Source of the DNA: Liriodendron chinense
Lineage: Eukaryota; Streptophyta; Magnoliopsida; Magnoliales; Magnoliaceae
Assembly (NCBI GenBank): GCA_003013855.2
Contig: ML058526.1
Span: 6,138,001-6,202,000 of the forward strand
Reading direction: 5' to 3'
Length of the DNA: 64,000 nt
Position numbers and translations under genes: made by a program. The notes under the pieces were generated by a model. It did not search any database, had not been told where the DNA came from, and saw only the letters and a program-made list of their open reading frames with translations. This document shows, one piece after another, positions 42,098 through 57,000 of this stretch (positions within the stretch are counted from its first letter, which is position 1; every line of letters starts with the position of its first letter).

Positions 42098-45000
42098 AGA
42101 CTATTAAAAGACAGAAAATAAGGGTACATATTAAATGGGCTCTTTTCAGCAATGGTCTGGATTACCAACCTATGGTCACCACATGTACCAGATGTTGTGC
42201 ATCATCAAATTATAAATTATCTGAGGTGCAAGACAAAAAAATTAAAAAAAAAAAATTGTTTCCAATCTGGTTATATAATCATGATAACTTGAAATTACGA
42301 GAAGAACGGTGATGACCAAACCATTGGCAGTTGTTTAGGGTCATTCTGATCATCTCGAAAGAACGGTTACAATTTTGCCAATTCAGTTGTAATTTGTCGC
42401 AAAAATAAATGCATTTTTTCCCCTAATGAATGGCCCGTCATGTACTTTCCACATCTTCAGGTCATTGGTGATGATTGTGTTCTAATAAAGTGACTTGGCA
42501 TAAGAAAAAACAATTCAAGAAATCATGCATAGACATACAACGCTGCATTGAGCAATGGCTTCTTCATAGCGCTTGAGCTTTATGAAACAGGCTGCCATGT
42601 TGAGGTGACACGGGTTCTTCACAGCCAAGGCCATGTCCCTATATTTCCCAAACAATTGGAACATGAAATCATCTCCCATGTATGCTACAGCCTGACATGG
42701 AGAAAAGAAACATCAGCACCACTTCCAATGCACACTAAAGCAGTCACATCATGTAACTCCAAAATACAGGAGTCAAGAGGAAATCAGAAGTCAGTAACCA
42801 TTTCATACTGTTGCATAGCCTCCTCCAGCTTTTCATCCTTGAAATAAGCATTCCCTTCCGCCTTTCTTCTATCTGCTGCCTCAATCCTTTCCTCAACTGT
42901 CATGTCGCTGCGAGCTTTACCCTGGAAAGGTGCATTAAAGATTTGTCAAACTGCGGTTTCAGGTTCAGCAAATTGGTATGCAAATGCATGCGGGTGCCTG
43001 TGTTCGGGGGGTGTGGGTGTGCGTGTTTGTGTGTGTCTACATGCGTGAGTGCAGGCAAAGGAGTGTGCGAGTGCAGGCGGGCTCATGCAGGCATGTGTGA
43101 GGCACGCCTGCATGTGTTTGCGTGCGCACAGGCAGGTGTCCATGTGAAGGTGTGGGTGGGTGCAGGCATGTGCATGTGTGAAGGAATCACATTAGAACCC
43201 CAATCAGCTTGGACTAGTGCAACTTACTTCTTTGGCTTCATCAAAACCAATAAGCTCGACTTCGTATAACAGATCTGCCATGGGTGGAACATTTGGGAAA
43301 GAAAAGCTCCCCTCTTTACCATAGCCTAATTCCCAACTCACATGTAACAATGCACGTTCACCAGCTTTCATGCTTGACACACCGATACCTAGTCCTGCCA
43401 TCTGAGCTTTCTCTATGGATGGGGGGAAAAAAAAAGAACAATTCCTTATATTTCAATATCAGATTATGATACTTAAAAAAGAAAAGAAAAGAAAAACCAC
43501 AATCTAGAATCAATTGGCTTCTAAAAAGTTAAGAAGTCAATATGGAATAACAAAACATCCAGGATAATGGCTGTATGCATTGAAAACGTCAAATGCATGG
43601 AAGAACCACGTCAAGGTTTATGAGTATCTAGCATCTACACTTTAAGAACAGAGGCACAAAACAGTGAAGATAGATGGCCAAAATTGCAACTCCTTTTCCC
43701 AGACCAGTTGGGTGGGGTGATTCAAATGAGGATGCAAGCCATGTGCTTAAAGGTAGCTGTGTCCATAGTCGCTACCATAGAGAGATACAGAGACAGATCA
43801 TGCTGTTCTTAGTGTAGCTAAGCAAATGCGTGAAACAGGAGATGAGAGACTGTAGATATTTGCAAGGGGGAGCACCCAGAAAAAAAAAATGGTTGTCCTA
43901 TGAACAAGGGCAACCTGGATGGAGCCTACATGTACCACATCGCATGTGGAGTGAATGACTGCATGTAACCTTGACTTTCAGCCCTCATATTTTTTTTTGG
44001 GTGGTAGTGGAAGTTTTGCCCTTGTTCGGTCGCCTAAGGTTTGCTATTGAACTAGATATTTGGAAAATTATTTTTAAGGGAGACTTCTTTTTTATTAATC
44101 GAGGAAGATTTGATTGCTAGGTTTGATATACCGTCTGAAACCGGTAGATATCGCCTGATAAATTCGAGTATCGACCATGAATGATACAATTGTATCAGCC
44201 CATATCGGCCCAATACAGGACAGATAAAGGGGTGATGCGACTCCGTATCAGTTGTGAACAATTGATACGCAAAAAACAATTTGCAAACCATGCTTGTTAG
44301 TAGTTATCAAACTCTCTATTTGTACCTGCTAAGCTCCCTTGGGAAATAACTAAAATCATTTCTAATTGCAGTGAGTCCCTCCCAACATTCCCGGTGCGGT
44401 GGTGCTCATGTGAAACATAAAGGGAACAATATTGGCTAACAGGTTAAGGGAGCATTGGCACTCCTCACATAATGGATTGATGCTTCTCCCTCGGTGACAT
44501 ATTTTTATGGATGGTGTAATCAAACTTTGACCCTTGGAGCTTCTCAATGAACCTTATTTGCTTTGTGATTAAAAAAGGAAGATCAGGCATTTGTTTTAGA
44601 ATCAAGTAAAGTTAACAACAATATACTCATAAAATTTCCTAAGAGATGCCAAAATAGGCAATGGCCTTGAGAATATCCATTATTACTGATTGGAGGAACA
44701 ATAGATTTCAAAACCAAAATAATAAAAAGATTCGTGACTTGGTTGAGGTTGGTGATAATTACCTTTTCCCAAAATCAATTCAACAGGTCGTTGCTCCTGC
44801 CATGTGTCTTCAAACTTGTGCATGGTGTTTTCAACCCATGCTCTGTAATGCACTGTCACAACATGAGAATACAAATGTATAACTTACAAATTAGTGCAAG
44901 GTTTACCATTCCTTCACAAAATAACAGCAATACCGAGATTATCTCTAAGATTGATCTGCAATCAAGTGTTTACCCATCGCCTACCATAGCCTATCCAGTA

Positions 45001-48000
45001 ACATCAACAAGAAAATAAATCATCATCATCTATGCCTTATGGACCATATCCTCAGTTAAAGCATAGGCCCCCAAACATAAAACTAACTTTAGTGACAATA
45101 AAGTTTTACATCTCCTACTAACATTGACAATAATTCTTTCATGAGGATGATCGTATCATGAAATCAGTCATCTGAACTTCACTTCTGCTGTAAACTAAAC
45201 CATTTTACCAGCCATAATCCACTTAAAGAAGTTAACCCCTTTTTTCTTATCTAAAGAAGCTATCACTTTTCACATTTCTATTTATTTTTTTCCCTTTGCA
45301 TGGAATTTTATTTGTCACAGACAAAGGAGCATCTCGGAAACATATCATCATCAAGGTTAAGAAATTGTGTGCAATTCTTTTGCAAGTATCACTCTACCAT
45401 GGGGAGTGAGAGCCAAAACGGGTGAAGTACACAAAGGGGTACAACGTCCGGAAGATTATAAGTAAGTCTGGTGATGACCAAAAGATTATGGGCTTGGTTT
45501 TCAAAGACGGGCTCGGGTTTAAATTGGAAATGGGAAAGAGATTCTGTCACTAGCATGCTGTTTCGGCAAGTGATTCATCCCTTCTCTCAAAATTCCCTAG
45601 GCTCTATAGTGCAGCTTCGAACAAGGATACCTCCTTTCTCGATTCCAACGAGGTGGGGGAGGGTGGCATGGAACATTACTTTTAGCAGGAACCTTACGGG
45701 GTCATTTCACACCCTTGAAAATCCAGGATTTTGGGGCATTTTGAAATTGCAATCCACAATTTTTAAAGTTGGCGTTGTTTGGCACCTTTGAAAATTCAGG
45801 GTTTCAATTCCAGGGTAGGTTGAAAATCCTGGATTTTTCTCCTTTTCAATTTCAAGAGGGAGGCCTGCTTTGCAAAATCTTGGATTTTAAAAGTGATTTT
45901 ATCACTCCACTGGTACACAGTAATACATCATGCAACAATGTAGCTATGCTCCCCACTGAGGTGAATGTGAGATCTACGCCAACCATCAGAAGTGACACCC
46001 AATGTTATGCTGAGGGTTTGAAAAATAGGTCCATCCATATTTGGATAGGCCGCACGATAGGGAACAATGTACGGGGGGTGCCCACTCTCCAAACTGTTTC
46101 CCTTGGTGTGGCCCACCGCCCACCTGAATCGCAGATAGGCCTATTTTTGGGCCCTGGGCCTAATTTAAGGTGATTGGCCCTGTAAAATCAAAAGGGTTGT
46201 CATTCAGAACATACACAAAATAATTCCAGAAATTCCTAAAGTCAAAATCCATGCTCCCAAGCAGTGTTCGAAATATCGGTATCACGTTACGTATCGCACC
46301 ATTGGGATACGGATACATATCGGTTATCGCATGGGACATATCGGTTGTATCGCATAATGTATCGCTGTTGTTGGAAACATGGAGAACATTGGGAAATTGG
46401 TCGAATTTTTCAATGAAACTTCAGTGATTGTTAAAAAAGACATCAATACACACTTAGGAATCAAAACATTACAAAAAACAAGTGCACATAATATGTTTTC
46501 TTTATATGGGGTCCTAATCTGTGTGCAGTCTAACTGAATTGATGCAAGTATATTCAAAGTCTATTTATATAATTTATAAATGTAAGAAGACGTGTGGAAA
46601 CACAATCGATACATTCAAAAGCAAAAGAAGAATCACTAGACTAGGTTTCATACATGTTTGATTTTATGTTTGGACATTAAGATTGCAACCGATTTGAGAG
46701 AAATTGAAAAATATTAATTTTTTCAATTTTCCACAACTCGGCCCATCTCCTCCAAATCTTGAAATCAAAGCTCCCAATTCATAATTTTTCATGCAAAACA
46801 TGAAAACTCATATATTTGTAACAATTTGACACTGATTTAACATGATTTACAGAAGAAGAAAAGGATCGAAATTGCTTACTGGATCGAACCTATGGGATAT
46901 ATCGCACTACTTGTGTGTTTTGCATCGCACAGGTGGGATACAAGATATATCGTGGGATATATCGGCCGATATCGTCGATATTTAAAACACTGCTCCCAAG
47001 CATAATTGTAAAATCCAGTATTTTCAAAATCCATGCTACCAAACACAATTGAAAATCCAAGATTTCAAATCCAGGATTTGAAATCCAGAATTTCAATTCC
47101 ATGCTCCCAAACGAGCCCCAGGGATAATGAAATAAATCATTTCACAGAAAGATGGCACATTTGGGGAAGTCATTATTCCCGTCTGTGGAGACTAATAAGG
47201 ATTAGAAATGTGGTTCATTTGGTAAGATTTCTACCGAGTATTTTTTCAAGGCTCTGATATTGACTAGGGCCCCGTCCCCTCTTTGTGCATCAGCATTGGT
47301 TCCTCCAAAACATTGAGGCTTTTGCTGGGACTTTGGATGACAAAATTCTATTCCTGGATTGACTCAAAGGTGGCCTACATTCTTTCCCTAGCACCCATTT
47401 CATGTGCAAAAGCAAGAAAGAAATGGTCCACAATCCTTCTATTTATCGTTTGTCGCGTGAATTGTATAGGAGGAATTTCTCTCTCTTGAAATTTGGTTGG
47501 ATTGAAATGCAGGTTAGGTTGGAATTCAGGTCAGATCAGGCAGCTTGGGATGGAATTCGAGTCGGATCAGGTTGCAAGTTGGGTCCTCTTGAGGTCAGGT
47601 CTGATCGAGCTGCAAGTTGGTTCCTCGAGATCAGAACGGGTTGCAGGTTGGGTCCTCTTCAGGTCGTGTCAGGCTTAGGTTGCCCTCAACCCAACCCAAC
47701 CCAACCCAACCCACCCAACTTGCACCCCTAGGTGATGGTGGAAACAGTGGTGTTCTAAGAGATGATAGGAGTATTCAAATTTGATTCTTTGGAGCATGGG
47801 GGTATGTTGCTGAGGCCAAGGCCAAGGCACTTCGGAAGCTCTTGAGAATCTCTACGAGGACTTTCAGTAGGAAGATAAAGGCGGAAGGAGATTTCAAAAA
47901 TGTCATCTCTTGGGCTATTTCTATGATGTTGGAACCGTGGTAGTTTTGTTCTTATTGAGATCCACTATCTCGCCTCGAGGCTAAACAATTTTGTATGGCC

Positions 48001-51000
48001 ATCTTGGAATAGAGGCAAACTCTATCCCCAATGTTCTCACCAAAGAAAGCATACCTGTAAGGCACTTTGTATAGGGAACTAATTCCCAATTCGATCTTCT
48101 CCTGAAAAAATTCTTGTTATTTTTAAAAAACTGTTTTTCTCAAATACAGAAACTTTTATCAAGGATTAATATCGCCGAACCTTACAATTTTCTAGAGAGG
48201 GCATGCGGGCTTACCCGTATAAAAACATATTAAGTTGCCTTGTGGGCGTAATGATTTAGTAACCAGGTAAATGCAATTTGCTAATTGTTCAAGGACCTCA
48301 GTACTTTTGTTCTCTCTGACAACATGCATTAAAAGAGACCCATTGGATCTGATAGCATGTACTAAATGAGACCCATTGGATCTCTGCATGATGCATAGGA
48401 AATGAGATCTGAATAGATTATCACACTGAAAACTAGGTACCGCAAAGAAACCATAAACTAGATGAATTGGTAGGATGCCATAATAAATATGGTAATGGTC
48501 CATAGTAGAGTTAGTTTTCCCAACATCACTCTATAAGCTGACAAGAAGACTAAAAGAAAATCTACCATAAAATGGAACTTATGAATATAGATAGGCTCTA
48601 CATTTACTGCATATATGGCAAAATACTACATGAGTGATTCTGAGGTGCTTACCGAAGCATGTTGAGAACTTTATGGGTTTCTGACCATGACCTTCCTTGA
48701 TGATTTGCTTAGTAACTTTCTCATGAAGGATTTCAACTTCTGAATCAACCTTCGGAGGACCTTCAGTGTCTTGTGGAGGTTCGCTATGCACAAAAGCAGC
48801 TTGTTCAGCAACAATCTCATTATCATCATCCGGACCTGTAAGAAGCATAGAGAACATAATTGTTTTAAAATCAGAAAGCACAAAACAAACCTTCTCAAGG
48901 ATTGCAAAGAAAGAAAGATTCATTTCATCAAAGAAAAAAGATGAAAAGAAATGAGGAAAACAAAATGAAAGAGTGATTGATTGATGATTGCTCAAAGATT
49001 TTCCAACAGAGTATCTTAATAAGGACTCAACCACACAAAAGAGCATTCGATAATGACTTCTCCCTTATGCAGCCAAAAGAAAATTACAGACCCAAAAGAC
49101 AGAATATGAATAAGAAATTATATTAAAAACAAGAAAAGGAAAAGACGAAACTAGTGATAAAAAGCATTGCATTTTCAGTGTCTTGTCCTTTCCCCTTTCC
49201 CCTTTCCCCTTTCCCTTTCTGTTATCTTCTTTCACATATCTACCCCCCATGATCAAATAATGTGCAAGTTTGCATGATACCAAATGTGCAAGCTTTAAGT
49301 CTGGTACCCTAACAAATAGACCATTTTATTAATGGTTCTCAAGTTCACAACACAAATACAAAAATGTAAACAGATAATGTTTATCCTCTCTTATTGTGAT
49401 TTCAAATCTAAAATTTTCATGCAACTAAAAGAATTTATGATTTTGAGTTCAAGTAAGATGAGTGAAGTGAACAAGTAGCTGAAAAAGTCTAAAAGCCTTA
49501 GCTCATGCCACATGAGCACAAGATGTGAGATTATGGAATTTGGGTATCTTCATGTTTCATCTCCTACCCATTTGGGATACGGCACAATGCACAGCACCAG
49601 ATGGATGTGTATCAAAATGTCTGTTTATAACTAAGCATGCACCTTTTTTGCACAGCAAATAGAGCCACAATAATTTCAATCCACTTTGACAAGAAAAAGG
49701 GTCCTATTACTTGGTAAGTTGACTCAATATCAACAAGTCCAAGTGATGCAGGATGACCTAATTATGATGCATGTTTATAGACACAGTTATTCAGCGAAAA
49801 TAAAAGGCAATAATAATCTAAAATTCGAGCATTAATCATCATAACTAAGAAAATCATAAAGGAAACATGCAATGGAGCGAGCCATCATCACAACCATGGA
49901 GTATGGAATTCAATTATTACTTAGGTTGGATCCGGCGAGGGATGAGACCTCCCGATCTTGCATGGTCATACCCAATCGATCAATGAAGATCACTAGTCCG
50001 AAGAATCAGGAAGTTTCTCGGATTAGGGATTGAAGAATTTGGGAGTTTAGGGTTTAGATCGATTCTCAAGGTTTGATCGAGGAAGGATTAGCAAAACTGG
50101 AAAATAGAAAGAAGAAAATAATTACCTTGAAGAATTTGGAGGGGCACAAGAAGAATTTAGAAGAAGAAGATCAAGGAGAGAGAAGAAGCACCATGAGAGA
50201 GAGAGAAGAAAGAAGCCACCAAAGAGGTTTGTCTTTTCATTAATAATCAACTAACCACGTTATTAGGGCTTAGCCCACTTAAATAAGCAAGAAGAAAACA
50301 TAGAAGTACCAAAATACCCCTAAAATATTGGTAAAAAACAACTAAAAAAAAAAAAAACAGTTCGTACGTTGGCTGGGCGCCAGGTGACCAATTTGGCCGG
50401 GCGCCCGGCTAAGACAAAAACTGTCCAGAAAAAAGAATTTCGGGCGCCCGGTGACAAATTTGGCCGGGCGCCCAACCACCTTCAGAAATGCATTCTTCTA
50501 TTCCTTCAGCTGGGTCTTCTTCCATCCTACACACGTGTCTTCTATGTGCCAAATCACGTGCGGGTCTTCAATGCTCCTCAATCATCGCCTAACCACAAGG
50601 AAGGTGTTAGTGGTGGGCGCTTTCTTCGTTGGTAAACTTGAAATGATCATGTGTCCTCATCAACTCCCCTCGGGTGAGAAAAACTCAACTCCAACGAGTT
50701 AAAACTCTTGTGGCGCTCTAGTAAGTCTGGATCAACACGCTGCAATTCCGCTTCAGTCAACCACGTAGATTCAGACGGTGGTTTACACCTCCACTTGACA
50801 AGGTATCTTTGGAAACTTCCGTCTCTCATAGATACTATCTCCTCATCCAAGATTTCTTCAATTTCTTCTTTATGGACAATAGGTGGAGGAAGGGGTGGGA
50901 GGGGTTGTGAAGCAAAATCAAAAAAGGGCCATGAATGAGATGATGGATCAATGGTAGGGTCAGGGGAACGGACTAGATCTTCTACATTAAAAGTCGGGTT

Positions 51001-54000
51001 AATGCCCATTTCAGATAGAAGGTCGATCCGATACGCGTTGGACCCAATTTTTTGCAATATCTTGAATGGTCCAGCATGACGCGCTTGTAATTTCTTAGCA
51101 GAACCATGTGAGAACTGCTCTAGTCTTATCCTCACCATTACATAGTCTCCTTCTTGAAAATCTTGCAGTCTACGATGAGAATCAGCTGAAGTTTTATAAT
51201 TATCATTACTCTTATTTATCCGCTGTCTAATATGCGTATGCAATTCATGGATATGTCGTGCAAATGCATCGGCTGATTCAGAAGACCTTTGGGTGACTGA
51301 CATAGGTAAGAGATCTATTGGCATTCTAGGTTTATACCCACTAACAACTTCGAATGGACTCATCCCTGTAGATCGATTTACTGACCTATTATAAGCAAAT
51401 TCAGCAGTTTGTAAAATTAGGTCCCAAGTCTTAACATGTTCACCCATTAGACAACGTAGAAGATTTCCAAGACTTCGATTTACCACCTCTGTTTGCCCAT
51501 TTCTTTGAGGGTGGTAGGCAGTAGAAAACTATAAACGAGTACCCACAATGTGCCATAGTGTCTTCCAAAAATAACTAGTAAATCTAACACCACGGTCAAA
51601 CACTATGGTCTTAGGCAATCCATGGAAATTGGAGACGCACCACACCATAAAAAAAATACGAGCAATATGAGACGCATCTGACGTTTTAAAACATGAGAGA
51701 AAATGCGCCATTTTGGAAAAACGGTCCACAACGATAAAAATGGAATCGTGCTTTTTTATTGTCTTGGGAAGTCCCAGCACGAAATCCATACTAATGTCTT
51801 GCCATGGAGCATGTGACACTGGCAATGGCGTATATAGTCCAGTGTTTTGTTTGCGTTGCTTTGCCAGTTGACATGTACGACACCGCCCTAAAACTTTGGC
51901 TATGTCTTGCTTAAGACTTAGCCAATAGAAACAATCCTCTACGAGGGCAATGGTCTTATCACGACTAAAGTGGCCAGCTATCCCTCCTGAATGAAGCTCC
52001 CAGACGAGGAATTCACAAAGCGACATACAGGGAATACAAAGTCGTTCTCCCTTGAAAAGGAAACCATCTTTAAGGACATAATCGCCCGTACTACGCTGAT
52101 CACTAGAGAGCGACGCATAAGCACCCCTAAAATCAGGACATATGGGGTATTCATCTTTCACTTGCTCAAATCCGACTACTTCTACACTCAAGGAATTGAG
52201 CAACGTCACTCGTCTACTAAGGGCATCCGGTAGGAGATAGTAACGCCAATGTCTAAGGGATTGCACTACCCGCATAGAACTCTTTGTCATAAGTGGAGTA
52301 TTTTTGTTTTGCCTCATTCAGTTTCTCACTGAAATAGGCTACTGGATGGCCATCCTGGCTCAACACTCCACCTATACCAACACCAGACGCATCACACGCA
52401 ACCTCAAAGACTTTAGAAAAGTCAGGTAAACGCATGACAAGAGCTTCTACCATTTTGCCCTTAATCTCCTTAAAAGCATTGACTGCGGCTTTAGACCACA
52501 CGAACTCTCCCTTTTTCATGCATTCAGTAATGGGAGTCATGATCGTGCTAAAACATCTAATGAACCGACGATAAAAAGTTGCTAAGCCGTGAAAGCTTCG
52601 CAACTCATGAATGTTTCTCGGTTCAGGCCACTCAACTATAGCCCTGACCTTTTCAGGGTCTGCGCGCATTCCTTCTGAAGACACTATAAAACCTAAGAAC
52701 ACGACTTGACTATACATGAACGCACATTTTTTAAGATTAGCGTACAACTTTTCATTCCTAAGGACGCTACAGACCTGCTTCAGATGTTCAAGGTGTGATT
52801 CCTTAGTGGTACTGTAAATAAGAATGTCATCGAAGTACACCACTAGGAATTTTCCCATGAACGGCCTCAAGACTTGTGTCATCACCCGCATAAAAGTACT
52901 GGGCACATTAGTCAAGCCGAAGGGCACGACCATCCATTCGTACAACCCATCTTTGATTTTGAACGCCGTTTTCCACTCATCTCCTGGGCGTATGCGGATT
53001 TGGTGATATCCACTCTTGAGATCAATTTTGGAGAATACAGTGGACCTCACTATCATGTCAAGCATATCATCAAGTCTAGGTATGGGAAACCTATACTCGA
53101 CGGTAATTTTGTTTATGGCACGGCTGTCCACACACATGCGCCACGTGCCGTCTTTCTTTGGTGTCAATAATGCTGGCACGGCACATGGGCTCATACTCTC
53201 TTGGATAAAACCCTTTTGCAGAAGCTCCTCAATTTGCCTCTTCAACTCTGCATGTTCTGCAGGGTTCATTCTATAGTGAGGAAGGTTCGGTAGAGTCAAC
53301 CCTGGGACGAGGTCAATGGTATGCTGAATGTCCCTCATAGGTGGTAACTCATTCGGTAAATCCTCAGGAAATACATCACTGTATTCCTTTAAGACCAATG
53401 TTACCTCATGGGGTAACTCTGATGGAACCTCATATGTAGTCTCTCTTGCCACAAGGGCATACACCATGGAATCCTCCTTAGTCTCTTTCTCAAATTCTCT
53501 CGCATTAATTATATGAAGAGACTTAGGTTTGGATTTCCTCACTTCCTTAGGCTCACTCGCCTTCTCATCCTTCTTCTTCCCTAGTGTGTTGTCAGGTGGC
53601 ATAGGGTTAAGTTTGATCTTTTTACCGTTATGCATGAAGGTACACACATTCAAACGGCCAAAGATCGTGACGTCATTGTCGAATAGCCACGGCCTACCTA
53701 GGATAATATGTCCAACATCCATAGGTATCACATCACACCAGAGGGACTCCTTGTATGACCCAAACTCGATAGGAACTAAACACTGATGGGTGACTGGAAG
53801 GGCTGTTTTGTCAACCCAAGAAACTTTGTATGAGTCAGGATGAGGTGTGGATTTCAGCTTCAGACGATCTAAGGTGTTAGCAGAAATCACATTCTAACAA
53901 CTCCCACTATCCACTATCACCTTACAATTCTTTTCTCCATACTTAGCAAGGGTATAGAAGATAGTGTTCCGACGCCAATCAACACTACTCCTAGACTGAG

Positions 54001-57000
54001 CTAGCACATGCCTGACTACTGCAAGCGTTGCTTCTTCATCTACGCCATCGTCGTCAGTAAGACCTCCTTCAGGGTGATACTCTTCTACTTCATAATCAAC
54101 ACCCTCGTGGGACTCACCTACAACTAAGGCTTTCCCACGGTTCTTCGTGGGACACTGATTGGACATGTGACCGAGATTCCCACATTCGTAGCATCTCACT
54201 TGGCTACCTCCATTAGGACCTACACCAAGAACTCCTTTGCCCTTATCCTCCCTAGGCCTAGGCGGAACAGTCGCCTGCGCTCTAGGTTGACTACCAACGC
54301 TAGGTCTAGATCCCTGGGAACCAAATCTAGCATTAGAGTCTCGGGACTCAAAACGTCTAATGACAGGAGCTTTTAGGTATTGCTCTAGTTCCTGCACAAC
54401 TTGATATGCTTCATCCAGGTCCGTTAAGGGCCGAGTCATAAGCTCGCGCTGAATATCCGCTCGAAGGCCCGTCTTGAAACGCGAGAGCGTTACTAGAGGG
54501 TCCTCATGGATATCACATCGCATCATAAATTCCTCAAATTTGGCGATGTAGTCAGCGACGGATATTGACCCTTGGCGTAAGGATTGCCACAGGTCAAGGA
54601 GCTTTTGTCAGTACGAGAGAGGAGGATATTTCTCCTTCAACTTCTCTTTCATCTCGTGCCAATTTGTGATAGGTGCTCTACCAATCCTTTCTACCTTCCG
54701 CTCCGTATTAGTCCAAAACAACTTGGCCTGGCCCACAAGTTTCATCTTTGCAAAACGCATTTGACAGTTTTCTGACATGCCATACCACTCAAAGTAGTGG
54801 TCCATGTCAGCAACCCAGTCAAGGAATGCCTTGGGATCCAGACGCCCATCAAAACTTGGGGGTTCCACCTTCACATTCTTCATCGCACGCTCATCGGGAT
54901 CGTAGTGGTCTGGGTAGTCATATGTAGCTTGTGCCTCCCGCACAACACCAAGACCAGTTCCACGTCCCCTACCACCATGTCCTCCATGTATGGGAACACG
55001 CTCTTCAATGATTTCTCCTGCTTGACAGTGTGTGTGTTTTCCCCAAGAGTGGGGTTCTCCCTTTGGGATGCCTCTAACTGCTCGACTTTATTCATGGTGG
55101 TGGTGATATGGGTACTTAAACGGGCGAATTCATTCTTTTATCTCGTTTCCATTGTAGTTATCTTTTGCATCAATTGAGCAAGTTGCTTAGATAACTGCTC
55201 GTTGTTCATGATTGGTTGAAGTCCGAAACCTCTACCTTTTCTCGTGGGCATACAACTAAGACTTGAACCAAACTCTACCCAACTAGACTACTAGGTGTTA
55301 TGACTTACAAGATGAATGCAATGAATGCAAAACTAATATGAACTGACACAATTAAATTAAGATAGGAAACAACTCAAATCTGTAAATTTTCCAAATTAGG
55401 AAACTTTCTAAAATTGGAAAGTTTCTAAAATCGAAAACTTTCTAAATCTGGAACTTTCATAAATTAGACCTAAAAATCAAAACCCTAATTTGATAACTCG
55501 ATCTAGACAAAACCATGCAAGCATATTCTCTGATACCAAATTTGATGCAGGATGACCTAATTATGATGCATGTTTGTAGACACAATTATTCAGCGGAAAT
55601 AAAAGGAAATAATAATCTAAAATCCGAGCATTAATCATCATAACTAAGAAAATCATAAAGGAAACATGCAATGGAGCGGGCCATTATCAAAACCATGGAG
55701 TATGGAATTCAATTATTACTTAGGTTGGATCCGACGAGGGATGAGACCTCCCGATCTTGCATGGTCATACCCAATCGATCAATGAAGATCACTAGTCCGA
55801 AGAATCAGGAAATTTCTCGGATTAGGGATTTGAGAATTTGGAGGTTTAGGGTTTAGATCGATTCTCAAGGTTTGATCGAGGAAGGATTAGCAAAACTGGA
55901 AAATAGAAAGAAGAAAATAATTACCTTGAAGAATTTGGAGGGGCACAAGAAGAAGTTAGAAGAAGAAGATCAAGGAGAGAGAAGAAGCACCATGAGAGAG
56001 AGAGAGAAGAGAGAAGCCACCAAAGAGGTTTGTCTTTTCATTAATAATCAACTAACCACGTTATTAGCGCTTAGCCCACTTAAATAAGCAAGAAGAAAAC
56101 ATAAAAGTACCAAAATACCCCTAAAATATTAGTAAAAAACAACTAAAAAAAACAATTCGTACGTTGGCCGGGCACCCGACTAAGACAAACTGTCCAGCAA
56201 GAAAAACTGCAAAATTGCAGAATTTCGGGCGCCCGGTGACAAATTTGGCCGGGCGCCTGACCACCTTCAGAAATGCGTTCTTCTATTCCTTCAGCCGGGT
56301 CTTCTTCCATCCTACACACGTGTCTTCTATGTGCCAAATCACGTGCGTAGGGTCTTCAATGCTCCTTAATCATCGCCTAACCATAAGGAAGGTGTTAATG
56401 GTGGGCGCTTTCTTCGTTGGTAAACTTGAAATGACCTTGTGTCCTCATCACCAAGGCAGAAAGCCTGCATGCCCCATTGCTGTACTGGAATCACTGATTG
56501 GACCAACTGGTTTCTAGATTTGATTACATCTCAAAATATGCTGTGCTAACTGAATTGTCGCCCTACATCCTGCTGTGTTCATGGTGCATAAAACTATTTT
56601 ATTACATGAGAATTCTAATGACACTTCCATTTTCAGCATGTTTAGCCATTTGACACCCTTAATTTCTTAATTTAAATCAGCGTTTTAAATACCATACGCT
56701 ACGTTACTATGTAGCGCAAACAAATAGCTCAAATCCCCCCTATAATACAGGCATTGCACAACCACATGCCACATGACATGTAGCATATGCCAGATCCTCA
56801 CTTTTTACAACTTATATAAAAGTTTATGGGGCTAGACTCTTATATTAGTTTAGTGCCATTTTTAAAAAGGTGGTGACTCATACTCATTACACATGGCACT
56901 GGTGTACAGCCATCAGGACCATCCAAATTGTAAGTCCAATCATGGATGGAGGAAATCTCTAAAATCATACTACTCAAGAAATCATATCCATGGTACAACT

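Larger units (their letters stand above)
49744..56450 (-). mobile_element. chromovirus (Ty3/gypsy) in TWD1 intron 1, inactive
   Basis: LTRs at 49744-50662 and 55543-56450 are flanked by a perfect CCAAG duplication (49739-49743 and 56451-56455). The interior reads gag, protease, RT, RNase H, integrase and chromodomain on the minus strand, the same direction as the host gene. It is broken by stops in gag, protease and integrase, and by a deletion with frameshift in RNase H. The LTRs differ at several sites in their first 60 bp alone, so it is older than the Ogre-type element. The chromodomain places it among chromoviruses. Confidence 0.93.

Noticed and set aside
42811..43269. 152-residue plus-strand Cys-rich ORF
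   Set aside because: It is the reverse of TWD1 exon 5 and the GT-rich intron. The Cys content comes from TG repeats.
48836..49046. N-terminal extension of TWD1 exon 2 to 49046
   Set aside because: The frame is open, but the sequence does not resemble TWD1, a good acceptor sits at 48836-48837, and exon 1 at 61763-61778 gives a matching phase and N-terminus.
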